A stretch of DNA of 64,000 nucleotides, from the NCBI GenBank assembly GCA_029962745.1, contig CM057162.1, forward strand, positions 13,889,650-13,953,649, written 5' to 3'. Both the position numbers and the translations under genes were made by a program. The stretch's first letter is position 1. Every line of letters starts with the position of its first letter. This document shows, in pieces, positions 22,320 through 33,429 of the stretch. Below the pieces are notes generated by a model. The model did not search any database. It saw only the letters and a program-made list of their open reading frames with translations, and was not told the origin of the DNA. This DNA is from Echinometra lucunter. Lineage: Eukaryota > Echinodermata > Echinoidea > Camarodonta > Echinometridae.

Positions 22320-23669
22320 GATAAAATGTCAAAGTAATATGAGACAAACATTTACATTCACTTGGATGTCAACCTAAGTTCTTTATCTACATGTACATGA
22401 GCAATTGCTGTAGTTGCACTGTAAGAACTATCTAAAGCAATTGACAATCAGGAGGGACAAAAGCTGGAAGAAAATGAAAATTGGGTTACTTCTGGAAGAA
22501 CTACTGCCATTACCTTTTTTCACAAAATTATCATTTCTCCTCCAGTATGAAAATCTAAAACCCAAGAATGATAACAAGGAAATATAAAAAGATAGGCAGC
22601 AGAATGGTATAACATATTGCATACTACACCATTCATATAGTTATGCATATCCTTTAACTGGATCTTGGTCACTAGATCTATACTACTGCTAGCAAAGCAA
22701 AGCTGGGAGTCAGATGGAATATAGTCTCTTCAAGTGAGACTAAAGCAAAATCTAGATAATTTCCCAGCGAATGATTGTTGCCAGGGAAGATTCAAGTAAT
22801 TTTCTCTCAGATAGGATGAACTGTTCAAGTGGTAATAAATCCTCCAATGAATGCTCAGGTGCATTACATGAAATATCATGTCAGGAGTTGCAACTGCAAT
22901 CAAATTCAAATCATGCTGGAATGGATAAATCGATAGATTTTATATAGTGCCAATGATACCACTTGGACTCATTCATGCATGCAAAATTGTAATATAATTA
23001 ATCCACAATTCCACAGCAACCTAGAATTATGTTTTAAAGGCAATATCAAAAACTTCTCAAAAGAGATACAGTAATGTGCAAAATCTTGGTGAGGTTAAAA
23101 TCCCTGAAATACTAAATCACCTTCAAGGTAGAAGCAATGTGTACAATAGGTACTGCACATATACATGTAAGTTACAATACATATCCTGTACACGCATGTG
23201 GTGCTCTAACATACTAGTACATGTTTGTCCTATATGTAGCTGCAATAATTTGCTCCAAGTTTCAATCATACATGTAGGGATGCAATCTTATGTCAAGTTT
23301 AGGATAACAGCTACTACATGTATGTACATGTGTAGTGTTTGGTTCAGGATTGAGGTTTACAGTTCAATTAGAGTACGATGTTAACACAAAATGATTTTTT
23401 TTTTTTGTCAGCACAGCATGTGTTGTACATCCTTACTTTCTTTTCAATAAATTAGTGTTCAAATCTCTTTAACCCAATGAGCACTTATATGATTTCAGTA
23501 TAATACAGATTTTCCAAAGACCATAACCTGTGTTATCTCATGCTTATTGTTCGACAGGTCAATGGCCCTTTTAATAATCGTACTGATGTAACTTTTATAG
23601 TAAACCTTGTAATGAAGTAATTTTGTTTATCAAACTAATCTTTACACATGTATACATGTTTATACTCAC
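22320..23669 (-). other. Intron of NLR-A, no gene seen
   Basis: Intron between the NACHT exon and the first LRR exon. Most of it aligns with 54085-56527 of NLR-B except that the latter carries a 1.1-kb TTAA-flanked insertion. A poly-G run lies just beyond the LRR exon (22004-22020). I see no other coding sequence. Confidence 0.6.
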
Positions 23670-25363
23670 CAAAGGTAGTCCAATGAATACATAACCTGCT
23701 ACAGTATGTGCTGTGATGCTCCGATCAATCCACAGCGCCATCTTCTGAGATGATACTTTGTTCTTCACTAAGGCTGCTACATCTGGGTCTTGACTCTCAA
23801 ATGCTACATCAACTATTAAATCTCTATCTCCAGCTGCATCTCTTCCCATATGAGGCCTATATCTCTGTATCATGCACTCTATTACACAATGTGCTATGGC
23901 TTTGTTTTGTGACACAGCGAAATACAGTAGATACCTAAACTCCTCCTTCCTAGGCAGCACTACATCACCAATCAACCTATTGAATTCATTGTGATCTGAT
24001 TCACACAGGGAAGCAAGATAGACACCAGCCATGTATTCCTGGAACAGTTTGTGTGGGAAAAAGACTGGCAATTCTATATGAGAACCTGCACCACTAGTGC
24101 CTGATTTAATTCTATCCTCCTGAGACAAAATCCCAACCCGGCAGGCAGTTTTCATTGATTCTGGACAAGACTGGAAATCACTGTCACTGAAAATCAGGGT
24201 ATTTTCCAGTAAACCCGAGAAAGCTTGTTTGGCTATTGGTTCAAGGAGCTTGTTGATTTCCTCAAGATAGGCAATGAGTGATGTGCTGCCTACTTTCTCG
24301 ATCATTTTCTGAGCATAATGCTCCTTCAGAAAGCCAATCATTTCTTTGAATATCTGAGAAAATGTCTGAAGTGATCTAATTTTTGTCAGTCTTTGCTCAC
24401 CAAGTAATTTCCACATTAGGCAAAGCATTGCAACATAGATAGGATAATGGGCCATGTTTTCTGATATAATGTCATTCTCATGAGTGAACTGGATTAGCTG
24501 ATTTGCTTTAGCATTATCCTTTGCAAAGTACTTGTGAATGTAAACTGATAGATTCTCCTTGCTGAAACCCTCAACATGAATAAATGCATAGAGCTTCATT
24601 AGATTCTTATTTGATCTAATCTCTACTGCTCTCCAAGGGCGAGTGGTCACTAAGACTGGGCATGAGGCTACCTCAACACAACAAAGAACATCTTCAAGTC
24701 TAATATCAGATGTCTGAGTAGGGCTTCCACATGCTGCTGAGGAATCTTTTGACTGTGATGGCTGAAGAGGTGGTTGTGACTGATGGCATTCTGACCTTGA
24801 AATAACTTTACCACTGAATTCATCTAATCCATCCAATGCTATGAACACCTTGTCTGGGTTTGATCGCATATACTCAGCTAGCTGACAAGCAGTAGCTGGG
24901 TTGTTTCTGGCCAAATATGACTTTGCGATCTGACCAAGAGTGTACTGCTTAGCATCACGTAGATGAACAATCAAAACCCACACAAACTTTTTGAAATACT
25001 TCTCTTCAATCCAATCCCAAGCAATCTTAGCACATAATGTCGTTTTCCCAGCTCCTGCCTCTCCCTGAACAATAAGCCGCTTAGGAAACTGCCCATTGAC
25101 TTTGAGATCAAGCAGATCATTGTAATCTAGTGCTTGTCTGTCTCTTCCATGCTCTTCTTCCAAGCGAAGGTTTGTGTACATGTCTTTAAACTGCACAAGA
25201 GAAGCAGGATCAAGAGGATCAGTTCTAATCTTACAGAGACTTGACCTGTATTTGAATTTGAAATCATTTGCACAACGCTCAATCAGTTCAGGAGAAAGTG
25301 GTTTGGTCTCAGATTCAGATGGAGGAAGTTGGGTCTGTGATTCTGGTGTTCTTGATGGCCCTC
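23670..25363 (-). CDS. NACHT exon of NLR-A
   Basis: One 1694-bp exon with a TTAG acceptor at 25364-25365 and a GTGAGT donor below 23670. It begins in phase 1, which fits the Death-fold exon ending after one base of a codon, and ends in phase 0. The ATP/GTP-binding P-loop GEAGAGKTT lies about 100 residues in, the Walker B box VFIALDGLDEF about 72 residues later, and a sensor-like VLVTTRPWR follows a Ser/Pro/Gln-rich insert of about 40 residues. Near the C-terminal end FFPHKLFQEYMAGVYLA matches the helical region after NACHT in NLRs. No stops or frameshifts. NACHT domains oligomerise with nucleotide; this would be the central switch of a cytosolic receptor. NLR-B's exon is more than 90% identical by eye. 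Confidence 0.95.
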
Positions 25364-25524
25364 CTAATGTAAAACACATGGAAAATGATATTAAGAAGAT
25401 CAATAATACATGTACACCAAGGAATTCAAAATTCTATTTAAATGACATTTCAGGTTTAGACGACAGAGATCATCCTATTTTCATATGATCTGTAACAAAT
25501 TTCTGAGTCACAATGACAGCTTAA

Positions 25525-25915
25525 CCCATAGACATACAGTGTGTTGTTTAGGCAGTATCTCTTGGTCTAGAATGCCGGGCATGACACATTATACATGAGT
25601 AGAAAGAGAAAAATTCACTGAAAAATTTGAGTAAATTTTCAATGCAGTATGATGTTGCATTTTCAAATTATAGCATTTTAAATGTAACTCATCATCAAAA
25701 TCTTTAAATTGGCAATCCAGGGAATATCATATAATCCTTATTTCCACATTCAAATTGGTAGTTTCTTCTTAAATTTTACAATAATTATTCATTCTTGATC
25801 ATGTTATATCTATATTTATTTTTATCAGACTATGTAAGAGTGGAAAAAAAAGTTGTTGCCAATTTGAGGATTGACAATTAATTTAGACCTCTAAAAAGCT
25901 CTATACTTCTATGGG
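25525..25915. mobile_element. TTAA-flanked MITE, 391 bp
   Basis: TTAA at 25521-25524 and 25916-25919 flanks an element with inverted ends CCCATAGACATACAG and CTATACTTCTATGGG. Its right part, read in reverse, matches the start of the element at 3055 (AGGTCTAAATTAAT). The exact TTAA target suggests a piggyBac-like origin. It lies in the NLR-A intron between the Death-fold and NACHT exons and is not at the same place in NLR-B. Confidence 0.8.
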
Positions 25916-26411
25916 TTAAAAGTTTTCATTGCATAAACCAAATGATATCTGCTAATCATGGAAAATGGGTTCACATACAAGTCATGTATAATGATATTAA
26001 ATTACACTACATATCAAAGACTCCAAAGGATCCAAACAATGAAAGACTTCATCTGAAAAAAACAAACACATAAACAAAAATTGGTTTCCCCATTGCCTAT
26101 TGGAAAAGGGTGGGTCCTGTATTAATCTAATGAGAATGAGAAATGCAATATCCTCCAGTTATTCAAAGAGTTAGGTCAATTGTTCATTATATGGAAATAC
26201 GTCCAAATCCTCACAATCCTACATATAATCGTATTTAAAGGGCTTTATTCATAATATCTTCATACAATGCATATGACCCTGTGTTCATTTCAAAACATAA
26301 AATTTGAGTCACACTTTAAACACAAGCAAATACGGCAAGAACAATAGTAGGATATAAATTACACTTAGTGCATTTTCAAAAATATCTGCATTTCCCAACA
26401 ATCATGCATCT

Positions 26412-26544
26412 GGGCTCCGTCTTACAAAGAGTTGCTAATTAATTCAATCGATCGCAACTTTGAGTCTCTTAAGTACACAGTTGAGATCAATCTCAAAGTT
26501 GCAATTGATTTGAATCAATCGCAACTCTTTGTAAGACGGGGCTC
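26412..26544. mobile_element. Short palindromic MITE, 133 bp
   Basis: GGGCTCCGTCTTACAAAGAG at the left is answered by CTCTTTGTAAGACGGGGCTC at the right, with a further inverted pair inside (GCAACTTTGAG against CTCAAAGTTGC). The whole can fold into one hairpin. It has no coding capacity. Confidence 0.8.
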
Positions 26545-26832
26545 TGATCTGTGAGGTAACAGTATTTATACTGGAATGATACATAGCAATTACATGTAAT
26601 ATATAAAGTGCTCTAAAATAGTCTGGGGTACTTATTAGTTCAAAGTTACCATGGAACTTATGAAAACCCAAGTAACTTATGAAAACATAACAAACCAATG
26701 AATTATGATGCTTCTGATATTCATGGTAGGAGTTACAACACAAAGCAGTTGACAATGCCACAGCAGATCAAATGACTTATATGGTATTCTGCACAGTACT
26801 TTCGGTGTGGTTTTGGATTGTCTAATTCATAC

Positions 26833-27115
26833 CTGTAATGTCTGGAAGTACATGTAGACGTCCATTGCGTAGTCTCTCTGATAAGTCACCCAAGTCATTC
26901 TCTCGAAGTGCGTCAGCCAAAACTTCTCGTTTGTTTGTGTTTGGAGGTTGCTGCTTGACATTCCATTTCATGAATACAGCCATGAATGCACTGGGGTAGT
27001 TATTCAACTTCTCAATCAGGATTGCCTCCACTTGTACATAGGGGATCCCTAGAGATACCCCTACAACTGTGTAGTAAGACGGGTGGATATCACGGGCCAG
27101 CTTCAGAAACTCCAT
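26833..27115 (-). CDS. Death-fold domain exon of NLR-A (N-terminal)
   Basis: It starts at ATG (MEFLKLARDIHPSYYTVVG) and ends after one base of a split Gly codon (GACATTACAG, donor GTATGA): 283 bp, 94 codons plus one base. Hydrophobic spacing and the segments YPSAFMAVFMKWNVKQ and REVLADALRENDLGDLSERL resemble a Death domain: helices followed by W, then L..AL and a final acidic-rich helix. Such domains recruit adaptors. Joined to the NACHT exon the frame is kept (283+1694 = 659 codons). An AG two codons before the ATG could be a splice acceptor, so a short upstream exon is possible. The Death call is by fold pattern, not a search; a DED or CARD is the alternative. Confidence 0.8.
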
Positions 27116-27121
27116 TTCACT

Positions 27122-29181
27122 TATAGTACTGCCACAAAAATAAACAGTTTTAATATGAATTGCAAATACCTCGAAAACATCTTGTGGATTTGACCAAAAA
27201 AAAAATCAAATCTAGAACTAAGGATCACAGAGACTGCACATGGGTAAGACCGAATGAGAGTTCTGTATCTGTGAAAAGCGTAAGGAAGAGCGATTACTGT
27301 TGTGTGAGGAGTGTTCAGCAAGCAGTGGTGTTATCATAGGGTTTAGTGTAGCTCATACATTTGCATATATATTTACACAAAAATTCAATGGAAATTAAGA
27401 ATGGAACTTTGTCAACATGGCATGCATTTTTAAAACAAGTCAAACAATTTAAGACTATCATAATATCTAATCATTTCTATGCCAATTTTCTTTTTGCTAC
27501 CAAAACTGTACATAAGCCTTAAACTAACAAAGCACAAGTGCCTTGCACATAAGAGTACTAATCTACAAAATCAATGACCTTGTATTCTCCTTGCTTTCAT
27601 TTGCATGGGAGAGGGTCATGTGGAAGGACTTTGGGGCTAAATAATTTATAGATCCCAATCCAATTCAAAAAGACTGCCAATATGTTGACTGACAAAAGAG
27701 TATCATGGGAGGGAGGGAGAGAGAGAGAGAGAGAGGGGGGGGGTAGGTTAATCTTTTCAGGAAAACATTCATTTTCAAGCCTTTTACTCAAAACATCATG
27801 AAAGTTCACTCATTTCTATTTTTCCATCTTTATCTCCTTTTGGGGGGGGGGTAATATTGTGATTACATTATTAATAAGATCTGTGTGCAGAAGGCTTGAA
27901 ATTACTCAATAGTTTATTCCTATTCATGTGTGTCAATATAACATATTTGGTATGACATGAAAGAGGAAGATATGGTCTTGACATGCATTATACAAATTTA
28001 TCAGGAAATATTCTTTTTCTCAAGTAATTTATGATTGTGATCAGTTTGTAATGGACGGACATTTCCAAAAATTCGTAAAAATTGTAAAGGCATGTTCAAA
28101 TTAAGTGACAAGGTATTGTGGATTACTTTATGGTTTATCATGGAGGGTGTCACTACTAGTGTTCTGAGAAGTACATGAGTTTGGCTGTCATGGTTTCCTA
28201 TTCAAATGCATGGATCGAAAAAAGGTTCAGTCTCACGGATGGACATGAGAGAAATTAAATTTGTGACCTTCTAGTACTCTTTTGCTATTTCTATCCAAAT
28301 GAATGGACTTTGTTAGATGTTTTTTAAGTACACATGTTAGTCATATAACTTGGCTTCCCTATCATCCATTTAGAATTTGAAATCGAACCCTTGATTTTGA
28401 ATAGATGTCAAAATGGTGTGTCATGGATGGACATTCTGCTTAAAAAAAGTGCAATTTTGATCAACACACATGCTGAAAATCGTTTGGTCTAAACAAGTCC
28501 CCATCTCAGAACTTTCTAAGGAACCATACCCATACAATGTGAGATAAAAATAAAGTTGGGTGACAGAAATCTGTCAACATAGGATACCATGAATGGTAAC
28601 ACTCTGATGGAAAAATTCAGGTTTCCTTCTTTATAGAACACACTATCTGTCAGGATTGTTGAATACGATATCCTGGAAGAAGCACTACACTGAAAAATAT
28701 TGCCTGCTGCCACTGAGAGGAGCTAAAATACGTACATGTATATTCAAAAGATCTAGAACAGTTCCTTATTATCTATTTATGTACCTTTCTGGAGTATTTG
28801 GACCTGGATTTGTTTCAACGTCACCAGATCTCATCAATAGAATCATTGCAAGATAGAGATGAAAGAATCCAACCATGGTATAAGATATCATCTTCCCGAA
28901 GAATTGCAGTCCACTGGAAAAGCATGATGTTGACAGGAACATCTGAAATTAAAGGGATATATACAAGAGATATATTTATGTAGAGCTGAATCCTGTTTTA
29001 TGATGTAAATCTAATTGACGGGTCAGATAATTTGGGGGCTTTGTGAAATGATGATGTAACAAGCTATCACAGATGAAATCACTTTAATACTGGTTTACAG
29101 TTTATGAACAAGTTTTAGGTGAGGAAATAATTCCAAAATTCTAGACAAAAGCAGAAATGGAAATAAAATAACATCAAAGTT
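27122..29181. other. Upstream region of NLR-A, no gene seen
   Basis: About 2 kb of AT-rich sequence 5' of NLR-A. The only marked features are a GA repeat with a G run at 27714-27747 and a G run near 27841-27850. Any promoter or untranslated first exon of NLR-A should lie here, but I see no convincing core promoter. Confidence 0.4.
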
Positions 29182-29185
29182 TTAA

Positions 29186-29986
29186 CCCTATATAGCCCGG
29201 GGGGAGGGGGGCCTAAAAGGCCCCCCCCTCGACATTTTTCGCGATAATTTCTAAATGCAAAAAAATAATACGCTGAAATTTCATGACTTTTTCTTTCACA
29301 TCTCCCGCACATTTTGAGACCCTGTTTGCGAAAATCGGGGGTACACTTGCGGAGATATAGCACATATTCGTGACCAATGTCACCGAAAATGACAATTTCC
29401 ATCGACTTTTGCGTGTACAATGTATGGGTTTTACAAGAAGTGTTGTCAGATTAATGTTTTTTTTCTGTTTTTCCTCACATAACTTTCTTTTGGGCTGTCA
29501 AAATATAAAGTAAATATCACCTTTCTTCAGTACACAGCTAGAAAAAAAAAAATTTATGCCCAGACGTGGTAATCAATATGTGAAATTCCGAATTTCGAGA
29601 AAAATTAGCATATGCGCATAATTAATTACTATTATAATCTAATAATTATACAATTTCAATACAGTTGAGTGAGCTGTCTCTTAGATTACATGACTGGCTA
29701 CTAACATGCTTGATTCCATTGCATTTTCTCAAAAAATGGGGGGAAAACTACAAAAAATGAAAATTCCTTGAAAAAATTTGAATATTTGCATAATTAATTA
29801 GATAAATAAAAAATTATAATAAATATCACAAATTTGACAGCGCATTCTTGTAAAATACATAATGAGACACCCACACACCAAATTTGGTCGCAATCGGTCG
29901 ATAAACTGGCCGAGATCTGAGGGGGGGGCCTAATAGGCCCCCCCCCCCGGGCTATGCAATTTCAAAATAGCCCCGGCTATATAGGG
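29186..29986. mobile_element. TTAA-flanked element with CCCTATATAGCC ends
   Basis: TTAA at 29182-29185 and 29987-29990 flanks CCCTATATAGCCCGGGG on the left and CCCCGGCTATATAGGG on the right. Long G and C runs lie just inside both ends (near 29200 and 29930-29950). It is a relative of 55029-56140. No coding capacity. Confidence 0.82.
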
Positions 29987-30029
29987 TTAATGGATCACAA
30001 TGACCATTTAAAAATATAAGAGATTATTT

Positions 30030-30892
30030 GAAGAGTTCAGTTCCGAAAGATACTTCATCCATAAATCCAAGTTCTAAGAAAAAGAGGATTTTTAAAATTA
30101 TCATAGTTAGCAACATCAGTTTGGAAAGATACTTTCGCTGACCATACTTCTGTATAATACAAAAGTAAAACCGCTCTTTACAAAAATCTAAGTCCACAGA
30201 TTTCTTTATAATAAATATATCATTTATTTATTTGACTGGATGTAGTACCTTTTAGAACCGAAATTGGATGTAGTCCTTTTTGGAACCGAAATTTCCCAGA
30301 CTCTACAATCAAATTTGTGCTTATCTCATGGGAATGTCCATTTCAAGATAAAAACCAATATCTACAATGATTTCATTATTATTCATTCAAATAAAACATA
30401 TACATGTACTAGCTGTCAAGTAAGATTGGAATGGCAGAAGAATTTTCAAAAGTTTGGTCATATAAAATACATGGATAAATCAAGAATTCAGTTCCAAAAG
30501 GTACTACATCCATAAATCCAAGTTGTGAGAAAAACACTGTTTTTTAAATATCATAGCAACGTCAGTTTGGAATGATACTTTTGCTGAATGTTTTACTACA
30601 TGACACAATAGTGAAAATAGTCTTTAAAAAATCTGTCTACAGATTTATTTATAATCAATTGATCATTCTTTTAATTGGATAGATGTAGTACTTTTTGGAA
30701 CCGAACTGAAATGATGTAGACCTTTCGGAATCGAACTGATTTTTCAGTGCCATTTAAAAAAAATTTTCAATTGGAAATTCAACTTTTTGTTGGTATTAGT
30801 GTATAAAGTTTCTGAAAATGAGTACATTAATACAAAAAAAAAATCTATTTTGATAAAAAATGGATGTAGTACCTTTTGGAAATGAACTCTTC
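30030..30892. mobile_element. Hairpin element with nested inverted copies
   Basis: The first 33 bp (30030-30062, starting GAAGAGTTCAGTTCCGAAAG) are inverted at 30860-30892 (ending GGAAATGAACTCTTC). Inside, the word GATGTAGTACCTTTTGGAACCG and its complement recur near 30238, 30268, 30490, 30680 and 30713, so several smaller hairpins are nested in the large one. Two inner blocks of about 280 bp look like inverted or tandem copies of each other. Confidence 0.7.
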
Positions 30893-30996
30893 ATTAGATC
30901 AATGTACAGTATTTCAACCATTCGATAATACATATTGGGGAGAAATTTTTCAACATGCTGATTGTTTCCACCAGGGTTGTGAAATGTATTAAAGTT

Positions 30997-32241
30997 AAAC
31001 AAGGCGTTTGCGATGTTGTGTCTCGCCCACTTGTGAAAATAACTAGAAATATCGCGATCTGTGATGGCACACAACAGAACTGTATCGAAAGCTCATTGTG
31101 AAATAACTGGGATGGAATAACATTTGATAAAATATAAGAAGGGTTTTTTATGAAATGGTACTGCATTTTCACGTGCATGTACTTTCCCTGCTTCTACTCT
31201 CATCCCTCTGATATGAGTAACATTGTATGATGACCTTTGACCTGACCATGTGACCTCTGACTGGACCATAACATGCAGGTCCCCTTAGTGCATCTACAAC
31301 CCAAGTTTGATAGATAAGTGTCACATGGTTGCAGAGTTTTGAGTCATAAGAGAGTCTTGCACATAAACTTTAATGTTTGACCTGAAATGACCTTTGACCT
31401 TACCATGTGACCTATGACTGGACCATAACATGCAGGTCCCCTTAGTGCATCGACAACCCAAGTTTGATAGATAAGTGTCACACGGTTGCAGAGTTTTGAG
31501 TCATAAGAGAGTCTTGCACGTAAACTTCAACGTTTGACCTGAAATGACCTTTGACCTTACCATGTGACCTCTGACTGGACCATAACGTGCAGGTCCCCTC
31601 AGTGCATCTACAACCCAAGTTTGGTTGAAAAGTGAGTCACGGTTGCAAAGTTATGTGTGATAAGAGAGTCTTGCATGTCAACTTTAACATTTGACCTGAA
31701 ATGACCTTTGACCTTACCATGTGACCTCTGACTGGACAATAAGATGCAGGTCCCCTTAGTGCATCTACAACCCAAGTTTGATTGAACAGTGTCACACAGT
31801 TGCAGAGTTTTGTGTCATAAGAGAGTCTTGCACGTAAATTTTAACGTTTGACCTAAAATGACCTTTGACCTTACCATGTGACCTCTGACTAGAGCATAAC
31901 ATGCAGGTCCGCTTAGGGCATCTACAACCCAAGTTTGGTTGAAAAGTGAGTCACGGTTGCAGAGTTTTGTGTCATAAGAGAGTCTTGCACGTAAACTTTA
32001 ACGTTTGACCTGAAATGACCTTTGACCTTACCATGTGACCTCTGACTGGACCATAACATGCAGATCCCCTTAGTGCATCTACAACCCAAGTTTGGTTGAA
32101 AAGTGAGTCACGGTTGCCAAGTTATCTTTCATAACGTTTGTGACGGACGGACGACGACGGACGGACGACGGACGGACGGACGACATTTGGATCCCTTAGT
32201 CTCGCCTTCACCTCCGGTGGGCGAGACAAAAACACTTGTTT
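30997..32241 (-). mobile_element. Second copy of the TGTCTCGCCCAC transposon
   Basis: Reverse orientation to the copy at 4181. The 12-bp motifs are at 31019-31030 and 32217-32228, and the sequence shared with other copies extends outward to AAACAAG (30997-31003) and CTTGTTT (32235-32241), which are themselves an inverted pair. It keeps the six units of about 159 bp but lacks the 0.8-kb segment found at about 5215-6030 in the first copy. Its right end lies inside the ORF at 32122-33426. Confidence 0.82.
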
Positions 32242-33426
32242 GACTTGGCTAACCTTAGTCTTCAGAGGCTGCGCTGTCTCCGCTTGGCTGTCAGCTTGGC
32301 CAAAGGTTAAAGAAGAACATCGTTTCCTACACCACTGAAAACACGTTGTCATCAAAGTCAGAAGCATCAGAAGGACTTGAGTAATAAGGGACATGACAAC
32401 AGGACCTGTGTCAGCAGATGATGGTAGAAGGGTGGTCTGAGGAGTACAGATGGGTAAACATGGTGCTTGGGTGGATGGTGGACAGGCTGCCATCTTTGGT
32501 TTTTCTTTCTTTGCTGAATGGCATGGTGTTTGATCTTGAGTAGCTGCTGGACTGGATGTTGTCTTTGACTTTTCTTCCTTTGCTGATTTCCATTGTGTTT
32601 GGTCTTGAGTACATGGTGTACTGGTTGCCAACTTTGGCTTTTCTTCTTTTGATGATATGCATGGTGCTTGGTCTTGAGTAGATGGTGGGCTTGCTTCCTT
32701 TGCTGATTCACCCAGCACTTGATCTTGGATAGAATATGGGCTGGCTGCTGTCTTTTGCTTGTCTTCCTGTGCTGACTGGCATGGTGCTTGGTCTTGAGAA
32801 GGTGGTGGACGGGCTGCTGTCTTTGGGTTGTCTTCCTTTGCTGATTGGGACAGTGTTTGGTCTTGAGAAGTTGGTGGAATGACTGCTGTCTTTAGCTTGT
32901 CCTTCTTTCCTGATTGGCACAGTGTTTGGTCTTGAGGAGATGGTGGAATGACTGCTGTCTTTAGCTTGTCCTTCTTTCCTGATTGGCACAGTGTTTGGTC
33001 TTGAGGAGATGGTGGACTGGCTGCTGTCTTAAGCTTGTCTTTCTTTGCTGATTGGCACAGCGTTTGGTCTTGAGTAGATGGTGGACTTGCTTCCCTCTTT
33101 GAGTTTTCTTCCTTTGCTGATTCACTCAGCACTTGGTCTTGGATAGATGATGGGCTGGCTGCTGTCTTTTGCTTGTCTTCCTGTGCTGACTGGCATGGTG
33201 TTTGATCTTGAGTAGATGGTGGACTTGCTGCCATCTTTGGCTTCTCTTCCTTTGCTGATTGGCAAGGTGTTTGATCTTGAGCAGCTGGTGTGCTGGCTGC
33301 TGTCTTTTCCTTTTTAGCTTTCCATCGCTCCAGGAATCTTTGGATCATTTCCTGCTTGTTAATATCTAGAGGGTTTTGGATGAATCTCCCAATCCTGACC
33401 CGCCATTCAGTAAGAGAGACAGGCAT
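32122..33426 (-). CDS. Unrecognised repeat protein with a membrane segment, tail from a transposon
   Basis: 434 codons from ATG (MPVSLTEWRVRIGRFIQNPL) to stop. Residues 1-41 are a basic, Trp-containing head. Residues 42-311 are about twelve copies of a 23-residue repeat (pattern TAASPPSTQDQTPCQSAKEE), two of them shortened. Residues 343-366 (VVMSLITQVLLMLLTLMTTC) look like a membrane span, followed by basic RKRC and a tail. From residue 396 (KQVFLSRPPEV) the codons are transposon sequence, starting exactly at the element's AAACAAG end, so the original C-terminus is replaced. An acceptor-like TTTTAACAG sits about 70 bp upstream of the ATG, so a 5' untranslated exon is likely. I do not recognise the family. 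The continuous frame through 1.2 kb and codon-periodic repeats argue for a real coding exon. Confidence 0.6.
   Translation of the reverse strand: MPVSLTEWRVRIGRFIQNPLDINKQEMIQRFLERWKAKKEKTAASTPAAQDQTPCQSAKEEKPKMAASPPSTQDQTPCQSAQEDKQKTAASPSSIQDQVLSESAKEENSKREASPPSTQDQTLCQSAKKDKLKTAASPPSPQDQTLCQSGKKDKLKTAVIPPSPQDQTLCQSGKKDKLKTAVIPPTSQDQTLSQSAKEDNPKTAARPPPSQDQAPCQSAQEDKQKTAASPYSIQDQVLGESAKEASPPSTQDQAPCISSKEEKPKLATSTPCTQDQTQWKSAKEEKSKTTSSPAATQDQTPCHSAKKEKPKMAACPPSTQAPCLPICTPQTTLLPSSADTGPVVMSLITQVLLMLLTLMTTCFQWCRKRCSSLTFGQADSQAETAQPLKTKVSQVKQVFLSRPPEVKARLRDPNVVRPSVVRPSSSVRHKRYER
32494..33303 (-). repeat. 69-bp coding minisatellite
   Basis: About twelve tandem 69-bp units encoding the 23-residue repeat. 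Units are in frame; one lost four codons and its neighbour lost two at their junction. The repeat core QDQ is nearly invariant. Confidence 0.85.
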
Positions 33427-33429
33427 GAT

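Noticed and set aside
23750..25488. Plus-strand ORFs inside the NACHT exons (also 56670-56852 and 58026-58301)
   Set aside because: Shadow frames of the intact 1.7-kb NACHT exons.
32367..32989. Other - strand frames in the repeat protein (MNQQRKQAHHLL..., MPIRKEGQAKDSS...)
   Set aside because: A 69-bp repeat is a multiple of three, so alternative frames also stay open. The 434-codon frame includes the non-repetitive head and the membrane segment and is the better choice.
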